Source: an uncultured Alistipes sp. (lineage in GTDB: Bacteria; Bacteroidota; Bacteroidia; Bacteroidales; Rikenellaceae). Taken from it: 41,601 nucleotides of DNA. This document shows, in pieces, positions 14,159-22,198 of this stretch. The translations under genes were made by a program, and so were the position numbers. The stretch is from positions 1-41,601 of the forward strand of contig CALBQR010000048.1 of the NCBI GenBank assembly GCA_937899895.1. The letters are read 5' to 3'. Each line of letters starts with the position of its first letter. Positions within the stretch are counted from its first letter, which is position 1. The notes under the pieces were generated by a model. The model saw only the letters and a list, made by a program, of their open reading frames with translations, had not been told where the DNA came from and did not search any database.

Positions 14159-16024
14159 CTACTTAATCTTGTAGATAAGACCCTCGATGAGCGTGATATA
14201 GACGTTGCCACGCTCGTCTGCAACAATCTTATTGGTCGCCGAGTCGCCGAACTTTGCTCGCCAAATGAGTTTGCCGCCCTTCTCCTCGAAAGCTGCCACC
14301 TCGCCCAATCGGTTAGCCATATAGATCACACCGTCCGAAACTGTAATCGGGCAGGGGTTATGATCGTAGCCCCAACCAGCGTTCGAGACCCAACGCTCGA
14401 TATAGGTCGTAGCACCACTCTCAACAGCTACCAACTCACCGTCCATCGTCTTGCCGAGGAACATCTGACCGTCCGACGAGATACCCGTCGATTCACGTAC
14501 GCGGTAGCCGCTCTTACGCCAAATCTGGCGACCCGTTTCCAGATCAATCACCGTTGCATAGCGATCAGGAGCAACAACATAGACCTTACCGTTGGCTACG
14601 CGCGGAACGACGTGGCCCGGCGAGAAGAGCTTATTGTGGCCACCGTTGTACCACTTCCAGAGCTGTTTGCCCGTCGTTTTGTCGAGGCAGTAGAGGTAGC
14701 AGTCCCAAGCGCCGAACAGCACCTTATCGCCAACAATCGTGGGGCGACCCTGCGCCTGACCATCGCCAAACGGAGCCTCCCAAAGAATCTTACCCGTTTT
14801 CAGCTCGATAGCAGCAAAGCGACCGCTACCAATACCCGAATAGAATACACCATCCTCGACAATACCGTCGCCGATAACGGGAGTCTTGGTCTGCAACGAC
14901 CACAACTCACGGCCATTGCTTGCCTTGAATGCACGCACGGTGCAATCTGCGCCACCGATAACGACAACGCCGTCCGAATAGATCGGAGTCGAGTAGATTG
15001 AATTGGCAAAACGCTGGCTCCACTTCACCTTGCCCGTCTTGGCATTCATTGCGTGCAACCAACCCACCGAGTTACCATAATAGAGCATATCTCCATTTAC
15101 GGCTACGCCCGTAAAGATCGAGGCGGTATCGGCTTTGATCAGCTTCGCACCCACCTTCTCGAAATCGGGTTCGGGCATATATGGCTGAACGGGCAATTTG
15201 CCCAACTCCTCCGAGTAGCCCTGCTTTGCACGGAAACGCTCAACGGGCTCCTTGCCCAACACCTTCTCGTACATATAGAGCGAGTCGTTTGCCAAACGCA
15301 AGACGTTGTAGCCGTAGGTGGTCTTCTTACCGCTACCCATCTGCAATGCGCGACCCATAACACCAGGAATCGAGTCGTAATTTTCGAGTTTGAGCTGGTG
15401 GTAGTGGCCGCAGAGGGTCATCTTTGTATCATACTTACGCAGCAGATCGGTGATCTCCTTGCGGTTCGAGATATCGTTGATCAGAGGATAGTGGCAGACG
15501 CTGACGATTTTGTCCGTAGGGCGGGCATTGCGCATCGTCTGTTCGATCCAGAGGATATCTTCGGGGCGAATCGTACCCTCGGCCATCTTCATATAGGGAC
15601 CAACCTGATAACCGACGAAGAGGTAGTTACCCACGCGCATAGCCACACGGCCCTGCTCGTGGAATAGGCGGCCGTAGGTCATAAATGCGCTCTCGGACCA
15701 CGTTGTTTCGTGGTTACCGGCGGTTACCATCAGCGGTTTATTGAACTTCGATACAATCTCGTGCACCAGCTCCAATTCGGCATCGCTACCCATATTGCAG
15801 AGGTCGCCGGAGATAATGATAAAGTCGTAAGGGAGTGAATTGACCTCCTCGACTGCCTTGCGCATTTCGCGCTCCATAGCGTTGCCCAGATTGACGTGAA
15901 TGTCGGTAAAGAATGCAATTTCGAGCTCCTCTTTGTCGGGGCAGAAGGTCGGGATTTCGTTATTCTGACCCTGCACGGCTACCAAACCGAGGGCAAAGGC
16001 CAGCGAAAGTAAAAGTTTTTTCAT
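14159..16024 (-). CDS. Metallophosphoesterase fused to PQQ-like beta-propeller
   Basis: The protein has 621 residues with a Sec signal (cleavage near residue 19). The calcineurin-like phosphoesterase motifs are all present: FFTDIHVN (Asp41, His43), GDLCN (73-77), GNHE (103-106), CHYP (177-180) and GHYHQ (206-210). From about residue 290 PQQ-type propeller repeats follow (GWLHAMNAKTGKVKWSQRF, AVRAFKASNGRELWSLQ, LYCLDKTTGKQLWKWY and VIDLETGRQIWRKSG). It is therefore a periplasmic or outer-membrane enzyme with its own binding propeller. It leads the minus-strand run to DUF6057 and PD40. The substrate is unknown. Confidence 0.88.
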   Translation of the reverse strand: MKKLLLSLAFALGLVAVQGQNNEIPTFCPDKEELEIAFFTDIHVNLGNAMEREMRKAVEEVNSLPYDFIIISGDLCNMGSDAELELVHEIVSKFNKPLMVTAGNHETTWSESAFMTYGRLFHEQGRVAMRVGNYLFVGYQVGPYMKMAEGTIRPEDILWIEQTMRNARPTDKIVSVCHYPLINDISNRKEITDLLRKYDTKMTLCGHYHQLKLENYDSIPGVMGRALQMGSGKKTTYGYNVLRLANDSLYMYEKVLGKEPVERFRAKQGYSEELGKLPVQPYMPEPDFEKVGAKLIKADTASIFTGVAVNGDMLYYGNSVGWLHAMNAKTGKVKWSQRFANSIYSTPIYSDGVVVIGGADCTVRAFKASNGRELWSLQTKTPVIGDGIVEDGVFYSGIGSGRFAAIELKTGKILWEAPFGDGQAQGRPTIVGDKVLFGAWDCYLYCLDKTTGKQLWKWYNGGHNKLFSPGHVVPRVANGKVYVVAPDRYATVIDLETGRQIWRKSGYRVRESTGISSDGQMFLGKTMDGELVAVESGATTYIERWVSNAGWGYDHNPCPITVSDGVIYMANRLGEVAAFEEKGGKLIWRAKFGDSATNKIVADERGNVYITLIEGLIYKIK

Positions 16025-16088
16025 TGTTAAGTATATTTTTAGCGTTTAATCTTTGCCGTTGTGCGTCTATAAACGATTTCGCACACTA

Positions 16089-16096
16089 CAAAAATA
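16089..16096 (-). promoter_or_regulatory. -7 box for the metallophosphoesterase gene
   Basis: TATTTTTG on the minus strand, about 65 bp upstream of the ATG at 16024. It probably drives the whole run down to 8581, since no comparable box is seen before the later genes. Confidence 0.5.
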
Positions 16097-16177
16097 AACA
16101 AAATTCGCGGAAAAATTGTCGTTTTGCAGAATTTTGCGTATTATTGTATTCAAATACAAACTAACTACCTCGATTTT

Positions 16178-17353
16178 ATGAAACATTTCAGATTTACACT
16201 CATTCTCGTAGCGGCTCTGATGCTGCCTACGATGCTCTTTGCCGGCAAGCGCGTGAAGGTCGGTGCCGAGCAGACCGGCGAGTACTATCCTCTGATTGAG
16301 GGTAAGCGCGTGGCCGTTATGTCAAACCATACGGGCGTTGTTGGCAACCGCCACATCGTTGATATTATGCACGACAAGGGCTTCAATATTACGGGTATCT
16401 TCGCTCCCGAACACGGCTTCCGTGGCTCGGCTGACGCAGGTGAGCACGTATCGAGTTCGGTTGACGAGCGCACGGGTATTCCCATTCGTTCGTTGTACGA
16501 TGGCAAGACAGGCCGTCCAAGCGCAAAGGATATGGATTCGTTCGATGTGCTGATTATCGACATTCAGGACGTGGGTCTGCGTTTCTATACCTATTATGTA
16601 ACAATGCTCCGTTTGATGGATGTGTGCGCCGAAGAGGGCAAGCATATGATTGTATTGGATCGTCCCAACCCCAACGGTTTCTACGTTGATGGCCCGATCC
16701 TCGATATGAAACGTTACAAATCGGGTGTGGGCTGGGCTCCCATTCCGGTTGTTCACGGTATGACGTTGGGCGAGATTGCAATGATGGCTAACGGCGAGGG
16801 CTGGCTGACCGATGGGCGCAAGTGCGAGCTGACGGTTGTTCGTTGCAAGAACTACACCCACCAGACCAAGTATGAGTTGCCAATCGCTCCGTCGCCCAAC
16901 TTGCGCGATATGAAGGCTATCTACCTCTATCCTTCGACTTGCTACTTCGAAGCTACACCCGTAAGTTTGGGTCGCGGTACCGATAAGCCTTTCTTGGTTT
17001 ATGGCCACCCCAATATGTTGGGTTACGACTTCTCGTTCACGCCTCGCAGTGTTGATGGCGCGAAGTATCCCCCGCAGCTCGATCGCAAATGCTACGGTGT
17101 CGATCTGTCGCAGATTCCCAACGAGGAGATCTGGGAGAAGGGTCTGAACCTCGAATATGTGATTGACGCATACCAGAACCTGAACCTCGATGACCACTTC
17201 TTCCGTTCGTTCTTCGAGCTGTTGATCGGTCGCGACTACGTTCGCAAAATGATCAAGAAGGGTGCATCGGCTGACGAGATCAAGGCTATGTGGGCCGATG
17301 ACGTTGCGAAGTTCAAGGAGCAGCGTCGCCCCTACCTGCTCTATGAGGAGTAA
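16178..17353 (+). CDS. namZ: DUF1343 protein, NamZ-type exo-beta-N-acetylmuramidase
   Basis: The product has 391 residues from ATG 16178 (MKHFRFTL), where the signal peptide begins; the frame opens 18 codons earlier at 16124 but those lack signal-like character. The signal ends near MLFA-GKRV. Family marks are SNHTGVV, APEHGFRG, IIDIQDVGLRFYTYY, DRPNPNG and PSPNL. Characterised members (Tannerella forsythia, Bacillus subtilis NamZ) release MurNAc from peptidoglycan fragments in wall recycling. The neighbours do not include MurNAc uptake genes, so regulation is likely separate. Confidence 0.9.
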   Translation: MKHFRFTLILVAALMLPTMLFAGKRVKVGAEQTGEYYPLIEGKRVAVMSNHTGVVGNRHIVDIMHDKGFNITGIFAPEHGFRGSADAGEHVSSSVDERTGIPIRSLYDGKTGRPSAKDMDSFDVLIIDIQDVGLRFYTYYVTMLRLMDVCAEEGKHMIVLDRPNPNGFYVDGPILDMKRYKSGVGWAPIPVVHGMTLGEIAMMANGEGWLTDGRKCELTVVRCKNYTHQTKYELPIAPSPNLRDMKAIYLYPSTCYFEATPVSLGRGTDKPFLVYGHPNMLGYDFSFTPRSVDGAKYPPQLDRKCYGVDLSQIPNEEIWEKGLNLEYVIDAYQNLNLDDHFFRSFFELLIGRDYVRKMIKKGASADEIKAMWADDVAKFKEQRRPYLLYEE

Positions 17354-17383
17354 TGCTCGAAGCATAAATATCGTTTGAAACTG

Positions 17384-17414
17384 ACGGCCACTGCACAATT
17401 TCTGCGGTGGCCGT
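17384..17414 (+). terminator. Terminator of the DUF1343 gene
   Basis: ACGGCCACTGCA / TGCGGTGGCCGT forms a 12-bp stem (one G-T pair) over a 7-nt loop, followed by the T-rich GTTTTATTT. Confidence 0.75.
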
Positions 17415-17438
17415 TACGTTTTATTTCGTGAGAATGAT

Positions 17439-17446
17439 TACTTTTG
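17439..17446 (+). promoter_or_regulatory. -7 box of the SMR exporter gene
   Basis: TACTTTTG 25 bp before the ATG, with a TTTT at the -33 distance. The remaining leader is too short to hold a guanidine riboswitch. Confidence 0.6.
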
Positions 17447-17471
17447 CGGTCGCAAACAAATTTACAAAGCG

Positions 17472-17798
17472 ATGAATTGGATTATACTCTTTGTGGCGGG
17501 CCTGTTCGAGGTTGCAATGACCTTCTGCTTGGGCAAGACGCGCGAGGCCGAAGGATCGGAATTGTGGCTATGGATCGCAGGTTTTGTAATCTCGACAGTG
17601 CTCAGTATGGGATTGCTGGCAAAGGCTACACAGACATTGCCACTCGGTACGGCATACGCCATTTGGACCGGTATCGGTGCGCTTGGCACGGTGCTGATCG
17701 GAATATTCGTATTCCGTGAGCCGGCGAGTTTTGCCCGTCTGTTCTTCATTGCAACGCTCTTCATCTCGATTGTGGGATTGAAGATGGTAACACATTAA
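17472..17798 (+). CDS. sugE: SMR-family transporter, SugE/Gdx guanidinium-exporter type
   Basis: The protein has 108 residues and four transmembrane helices. The essential Glu13 is in GLFEVAMTF. The GTAYAIWTGIGALGT segment and the ending GLKMVTH are typical of the SugE/Gdx branch rather than the EmrE multidrug branch. Gdx proteins export guanidinium in exchange for protons as dual-topology dimers (family knowledge). It has its own promoter and is followed 23 bp later by an unrelated secreted protein. No guanidine-riboswitch-sized leader is present. Confidence 0.88.
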   Translation: MNWIILFVAGLFEVAMTFCLGKTREAEGSELWLWIAGFVISTVLSMGLLAKATQTLPLGTAYAIWTGIGALGTVLIGIFVFREPASFARLFFIATLFISIVGLKMVTH

Positions 17799-17821
17799 AA
17801 ACGAATAATTTGAATAATACA

Positions 17822-18388
17822 ATGAAACGATTGTTGATTACTCTTGCGCTGACGATTATGGCGGCAGCAACGATGGCTCAAACCACTATGAAGGAGGTGC
17901 GCTCGGTAACATTCTATGGCATTGATTTCACCACTGCGAAGGTGGTTGGCAAGGAGTATCGCCCATCGGATATGATCCGCTCGTTTGGTCAGGCGACACA
18001 GGTATTTATGAACGAGCCCAACCGCTTTAACGTAGCCAAAGCGTTGAAAGTCAGCATTGAGCGAATACAGTTAGCGACAGCACGCGAACGCAATCTTGCA
18101 ATCCCCTATGCCGAGTTGGCAACGGTCGAGGTGGCCGAGGCTCTATCGCCCGAACAGGTTGCCGAGGTGATTGCCGCCTATCCCGAAGGGAGTGGTTTCG
18201 GTGCGCTGATATTGGGCGAGGAGATCAATGGAGCGACCGCACAAGTACGTCTGCGTATGGTGGTTTTCGATCGCACAAGCCGTGAAATCATCTATCAACG
18301 AGTAGCTTATGTCGATGCCAAAGGCACTACTCCTCGCGAGTTATGGACCGACGGAATCTATATGTTCCTCAAAAAATGGAAATTCTAA
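17822..18388 (+). CDS. Secreted hypothetical protein
   Basis: The product has 188 residues from ATG 17822; an in-frame TTG four codons upstream is less likely. There is a clear signal peptide (LLITLALTIMAAATMAQ, cleavage after the Ala before Gln20). The mature part is alpha/beta with YGIDFTTAKVVG, AYPEGSGFGALILGEEING and LRMVVFDRTSREIIYQRVAYV, resembling small periplasmic proteins of unknown function in Bacteroidetes. The 3' end overlaps the Nudix gene by 13 nt, so the pair is translationally coupled. Confidence 0.78.
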   Translation: MKRLLITLALTIMAAATMAQTTMKEVRSVTFYGIDFTTAKVVGKEYRPSDMIRSFGQATQVFMNEPNRFNVAKALKVSIERIQLATARERNLAIPYAELATVEVAEALSPEQVAEVIAAYPEGSGFGALILGEEINGATAQVRLRMVVFDRTSREIIYQRVAYVDAKGTTPRELWTDGIYMFLKKWKF

Positions 18389-18900
18389 AAACCGATAACG
18401 GAGCCGAGCTGTTGCCGTTGGTCGATGCCGAGGGTCGCGTGGTCGGCTCGGCAACACGTGCCAAGTGCCACGATGGCTCGATGTTGCTGCATCCCGTTGT
18501 GCATCTGCACGTTATAAACTCTCGCGGGGAGCTATATCTGCAACATCGCCCTGCGTGGAAACAGATTCAACCCGATCGTTGGGATACGGCCGTAGGAGGC
18601 CACGTCGATTGGGGCGAGGGGCGCGACGAAGCATTACGACGCGAGGCGCAGGAGGAGCTTGGCATTGAGGGATTTGCAGCCGAGCACATCTGCACCTACG
18701 AGTTCCGTTCATCGTGCGAACACGAGCTGATCAATGTCTATATCTGCCGATACGATGGCGAGGTGCGCCCCAGCGACGAGTTGGCCGGCGGGCGATTTTG
18801 GTCGCGCGAGGAGATCGAGCAGAATCTTGGTCGCGGAGTCTTTACCCCCAATTTCGAGAGTGAGGCCGAGCGAATCAGACTTCTCGAAATGCTGAAATAG
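18376..18900 (+). CDS. Nudix hydrolase
   Basis: The product has 174 residues from ATG 18376 (MEILKTDNGAE). A start at 18343 is possible but would add 11 residues lying deeper inside the upstream gene. The Nudix box is complete: G75, E81, REAQEE (89-94), LGI. It has the MutT/IDI-like layout LVDAEGRVVGSATRAKCH, as in isopentenyl-diphosphate isomerase relatives and YfcD. The function is probably clean-up of a nucleoside or other diphosphate; the substrate is open. A strong terminator follows at 18922-18950. Confidence 0.9.
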   Translation: MEILKTDNGAELLPLVDAEGRVVGSATRAKCHDGSMLLHPVVHLHVINSRGELYLQHRPAWKQIQPDRWDTAVGGHVDWGEGRDEALRREAQEELGIEGFAAEHICTYEFRSSCEHELINVYICRYDGEVRPSDELAGGRFWSREEIEQNLGRGVFTPNFESEAERIRLLEMLK

Positions 18901-18921
18901 AGGTCGATCTGACCGATTATC

Positions 18922-18959
18922 AGGGAGCTATCCACTACGGGTCGCTCCCTCTTTTTTTT
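18922..18959 (+). terminator. Rho-independent terminator after the Nudix gene
   Basis: AGGGAGC (18922-18928) and GCTCCCT (18944-18950) are followed by a run of eight T. Confidence 0.88.
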
Positions 18960-19232
18960 ATGATATTGACGCTGTTGAGCAATCAACGATAAAGATTTAT
19001 CAACATTTGAGGAACTTTTCACAAAGCACCATTTAGACACTATATATCAGCCATTTACACGCCACATTTCACTCCTCACTCTTTGAGTATCAACACTGCA
19101 TTACACACTTATTAACAAAGTTATGAACATTTTTGTTGATAACTTCGTAATAATCACACGTACTCCTCCTATCATTATTACAGTAGATTACCCCCAATAT
19201 AAGCACGCATAAAAGGGACATAGAAAAGGTTA
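18960..19232. other. AT-rich non-coding stretch with TTATNAACA cluster
   Basis: I see no gene here. Five DnaA-box-like motifs of form TTATNAACA (one with a G at the first position) fall in about 150 bp: 18997-19005, 19087-19095, 19109-19117, 19121-19129, and 19134-19142 on the minus strand. The last three are nearly contiguous. The E. coli box is TTATNCACA, one base different. A replication origin or other protein-binding region is possible. Confidence 0.45.
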
Positions 19233-19240
19233 TTGTGAAC

Positions 19241-19320
19241 CGACTCCAAGCCGAATGCGGAGTCGAGCGATAGCTCGAACTCGGCTGAGGCGCGAAGGAG
19301 GAAAAAGCCTGCGTAGCAGG
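19241..19320. repeat. Palindrome-rich intergenic element
   Basis: Nested inverse pairs are packed in 80 bp: CGACTCC/GGAGTCG (19241-19265), CGAGC-GATA-GCTCG (19264-19277), AGCCGA/TCGGCT (19249-19286) and CCTGC-GTA-GCAGG (19308-19320). There is no open frame of note. It may be a dispersed repeat or a structured RNA; its function is unknown. Confidence 0.5.
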
Positions 19321-19333
19321 ATTAATTGTGAAT

Positions 19334-19370
19334 AAAAAAATCCGCACCCACCCAATCGGGCGAGTGCGGA
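19334..19370 (-). terminator. Terminator of the TonB-like gene and operon
   Basis: On the minus strand TCCGCACTCGCCC pairs with GGGTGGGTGCGGA and is followed by seven T (19334-19340). Confidence 0.85.
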
Positions 19371-19394
19371 AATTCTCGTGCGACAAAAGATCGC

Positions 19395-19889
19395 CTAATC
19401 CAGAGTCAGTGCCTTACGTACCTTCTTCACGGTCTTTTTCTCTTTCTTGACTATTTTCACAGGCTTCTGAGCCTTAACCTTCTCGCAATTAACGGGAAGG
19501 ACAAGCGAAACATTGACCTGCTTGCCATTCTGAACAGCAGGAGTCCACATCCCCGCCGAACTTGCAACGACACGTCGCACCTCTGCGAAGAGCTCCGGAT
19601 CGGCTTGCGAATTCATCGCAGGCTTGTCGCTGACCTCGATCGAGCCGTCAGCCATCACCTTGAACGCCACGATCACACGCCCCTCGCATTTGGTTGCAAC
19701 GGCGCGTTTAGCCATCTCAGCCTCGACCCACACCTTAAAATCGTTCAAATTGCCACCTTGAAATGCCGCCATCTTCTCGCCTTGGCGCAGTGGGGCCTGC
19801 GACATCGTTGTCGTTGCCTCCTCGGCTCGCATTTCGACCGCCAGACACATTGCTGCAATGGTCAGCAAAATCATCATAATTCGTTTCAT
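19395..19889 (-). CDS. TonB C-terminal-domain protein, exported
   Basis: The product has 164 residues from ATG 19889 (MKRIMM); a start two codons earlier is equally open. It has a signal peptide, then a TonB-C-like domain: FQGGNLNDFKVWVEAEM, GRVIVAFKVMADGSIEVSD and AGMWTPAVQNGKQVNVSLVLPVN, the usual beta-alpha-beta order. It ends in a very basic tail (VKIVKKEKKTVKKVRK). It lacks the proline-rich spacer and inner-membrane anchor of true TonB, so it is more likely a periplasmic relative than an energy transducer. It is last in the run metH-metF-rnr, about 20 nt after rnr. Confidence 0.78.
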   Translation of the reverse strand: MKRIMMILLTIAAMCLAVEMRAEEATTTMSQAPLRQGEKMAAFQGGNLNDFKVWVEAEMAKRAVATKCEGRVIVAFKVMADGSIEVSDKPAMNSQADPELFAEVRRVVASSAGMWTPAVQNGKQVNVSLVLPVNCEKVKAQKPVKIVKKEKKTVKKVRKALTLD

Positions 19890-19910
19890 ATCCATCTGAA
19901 TTTAAGTGGT

Positions 19911-22178
19911 TTATCTTCGGCCATTGCGACCACGCTTGTTCTTCTTCTCGTCGCGCGGATCCTTGCGATAGATGCGATCGTCGAGAGCGATCAACTTCGG
20001 GCGGCCCATATCGGTACGACGGCCACTCTTCAAGTCGATTGCATAGAGCAATTCGAAGTCGATCTGCTTCTTCGACAGGTCGGCACGCAGCACCTTGATA
20101 CGCACCTTATCGCCCAATGTCAATCGGCGACCCGACTGGCCCACAACGGCATACAGTGCCTCGTCGAAACGATAGACATCGTCGTTCATATCCTTCAACG
20201 CAACCATACCCTCGACCTGCGTCTCGTCTAATTCGACATAGATACCCCACTCCGTGAGGCTCGAAATATGGCCATCGAACTCCATACCGACCTTATCGAC
20301 CATAAACTCGGTCATCTTATACTTGATCGACGCACGCTCGGCTGCTGCTGCAACCTCCTCACGCTCCGACGATTGCTCGCAAAGGCTCTCCATCGAACGT
20401 TTATCGGGCGACTTGGCTCCCGCCAGATAGCCCGCCAGCAGACGATGCACCATCATATCGGGATAGCGACGAATGGGCGACGTGAAGTGGGTATAATAGG
20501 GGAATGCCAGACCGTAATGGCCAATATTGTCGGTGGTATAGAACGCCTTTGACATCGTGCGCACGGCCAGCGTCGCAATGGCATTCTCCTCGACCTTACC
20601 GCGAATCTTATCCATCAGTCGGTTCATCGCCTTCGCAACAGCCTTGCCCTTATCGGCCTTAAAGTAGTAGCCAAAGCGCAAAATGAAGCTCTGGAAACGG
20701 ATCAGCTTATCACTATTCGGTTCATCGTGAACACGATAGACCATCGTGCGCTGACGACCGCGCTGGCGACCAATAAACTCTGCCACTCGGCGGTTAGCCA
20801 ACAACATAAACTCCTCGATCAGCTGATTTGCCTCCTTCTGCTCCTTGAAATAGACACCCGTCGGGCGGCCCTTATCGTCGAGGTGGAACTTGGCCTCCTT
20901 ACGCGAGAAACCGATTGCACCCGCACGGAATCGGTCGGCACGCATCTTCTGCGCCAAATCGTTCAGTGTCAGGATCTCCTCCTTCAAATCGCCATCTGCG
21001 CCCTCGATAATCTCCTGCGCCTCCTCGTATGCAAAACGACGATCCGAATAGATCACCGTACGGCCAAACCACTCATTCAAAACATTGGCCTGCTCGTCAA
21101 GTTCAAAGACCGCCGAGAAGCACAACTTCTCCTCATTGGGACGCAACGAGCAGAGCTCGTTCGACAATCGTTCGGGCAGCATCGGCACCGTACGATCGAC
21201 CAAATAGACCGACGTACCGCGCTCAACAGCCTCGTTATCAACTATATCGTTCGGGCGAACATAGTGCGTAACATCGGCAATATGCACACCGATCTCCCAG
21301 CGACCCTCTGCCACCTTGCGGATCGACAGTGCATCGTCGAAATCCTTCGCATCGGCAGGGTCGATCGTGAAGGTCGTAACATCGCGGAAATCGCGACGCT
21401 CGGCATAGTCCTGTGCCGTAATCTCTCCCTTGATCTCCTCGGCCGCCTCGATAACACGCTTATCGAACTTATATGGCAAATCATACTCGGCCAAAATTGC
21501 GTGCATCTCGGTATCGTTATCGCCACTCATACCGAGCACATCGCGGATACGACCCTCCGGACACTTGCTGCCGTCGGCCCAATCAACGATCTGAACAACA
21601 ACCTTTTCGCCATCGCGCAAATCGGGATACTCGCGTTTCGAGCAGTAGATATCCATCGGCACCTTGCGCGAATCGACCTTAATAAAAATCTGATGATCCA
21701 TCACCTGTGCCGTACCTACATAACCCTTCGGATTGCGCTCGATAATCTCCGTAATCTCACCCTCAGGTACTCCCGCGCGATTCTTACGCGTAACGGCTAC
21801 ACGCACGCGGTCGCCATCCAGTGCATTGCACGTATTGCGGCGATGAACATAGATATCATCCTCCATACCCTCGACTGCGACATAGACAGCACCCGACGAA
21901 ACCAGATCGGCAATACCCTCATAGGTAGGCATCGCGCCACCCGCCAGACGGAATTTCTGACCGGTGCACTGCTCAACAACCCCCTCAGCAATCAGTTTTT
22001 CAAGCACATCGCGCGTAGCATAACGGCCATCGCGGTCGGCACCGCCCGAAACAGCGGCCAACTCCTTGAACGAGAATTTATGGCCCGGCATTGACGTAAG
22101 CACGTGCATAATGATCGACGAGCGATCGCGCTCAACGACCGATGAATCTTGGCGATTCTTCTTATCTCTTTTAGCCAT
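19911..22178 (-). CDS. rnr: Ribonuclease R
   Basis: The protein has 755 residues with the full RNase II/R layout: an N-terminal helix-turn-helix (KFSFKELAAVSGG), two cold-shock domains, the RNB catalytic domain with DPADAKDFDDAL (active-site aspartates), FTSPIRRYPDMMVHR, and a C-terminal S1 domain (FDGHISSLTEWGIYVELD). The tail is basic (KKNKRGRNGRR), as in RNase R of other species where it helps unwind structured RNA. It degrades structured RNA 3' to 5'. It lies 20 nt after metF and is probably in the same transcript, with no apparent functional link. Confidence 0.95.
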   Translation of the reverse strand: MAKRDKKNRQDSSVVERDRSSIIMHVLTSMPGHKFSFKELAAVSGGADRDGRYATRDVLEKLIAEGVVEQCTGQKFRLAGGAMPTYEGIADLVSSGAVYVAVEGMEDDIYVHRRNTCNALDGDRVRVAVTRKNRAGVPEGEITEIIERNPKGYVGTAQVMDHQIFIKVDSRKVPMDIYCSKREYPDLRDGEKVVVQIVDWADGSKCPEGRIRDVLGMSGDNDTEMHAILAEYDLPYKFDKRVIEAAEEIKGEITAQDYAERRDFRDVTTFTIDPADAKDFDDALSIRKVAEGRWEIGVHIADVTHYVRPNDIVDNEAVERGTSVYLVDRTVPMLPERLSNELCSLRPNEEKLCFSAVFELDEQANVLNEWFGRTVIYSDRRFAYEEAQEIIEGADGDLKEEILTLNDLAQKMRADRFRAGAIGFSRKEAKFHLDDKGRPTGVYFKEQKEANQLIEEFMLLANRRVAEFIGRQRGRQRTMVYRVHDEPNSDKLIRFQSFILRFGYYFKADKGKAVAKAMNRLMDKIRGKVEENAIATLAVRTMSKAFYTTDNIGHYGLAFPYYTHFTSPIRRYPDMMVHRLLAGYLAGAKSPDKRSMESLCEQSSEREEVAAAAERASIKYKMTEFMVDKVGMEFDGHISSLTEWGIYVELDETQVEGMVALKDMNDDVYRFDEALYAVVGQSGRRLTLGDKVRIKVLRADLSKKQIDFELLYAIDLKSGRRTDMGRPKLIALDDRIYRKDPRDEKKNKRGRNGRR

Positions 22179-22198
22179 AGTTGTATGGATTTATATTG

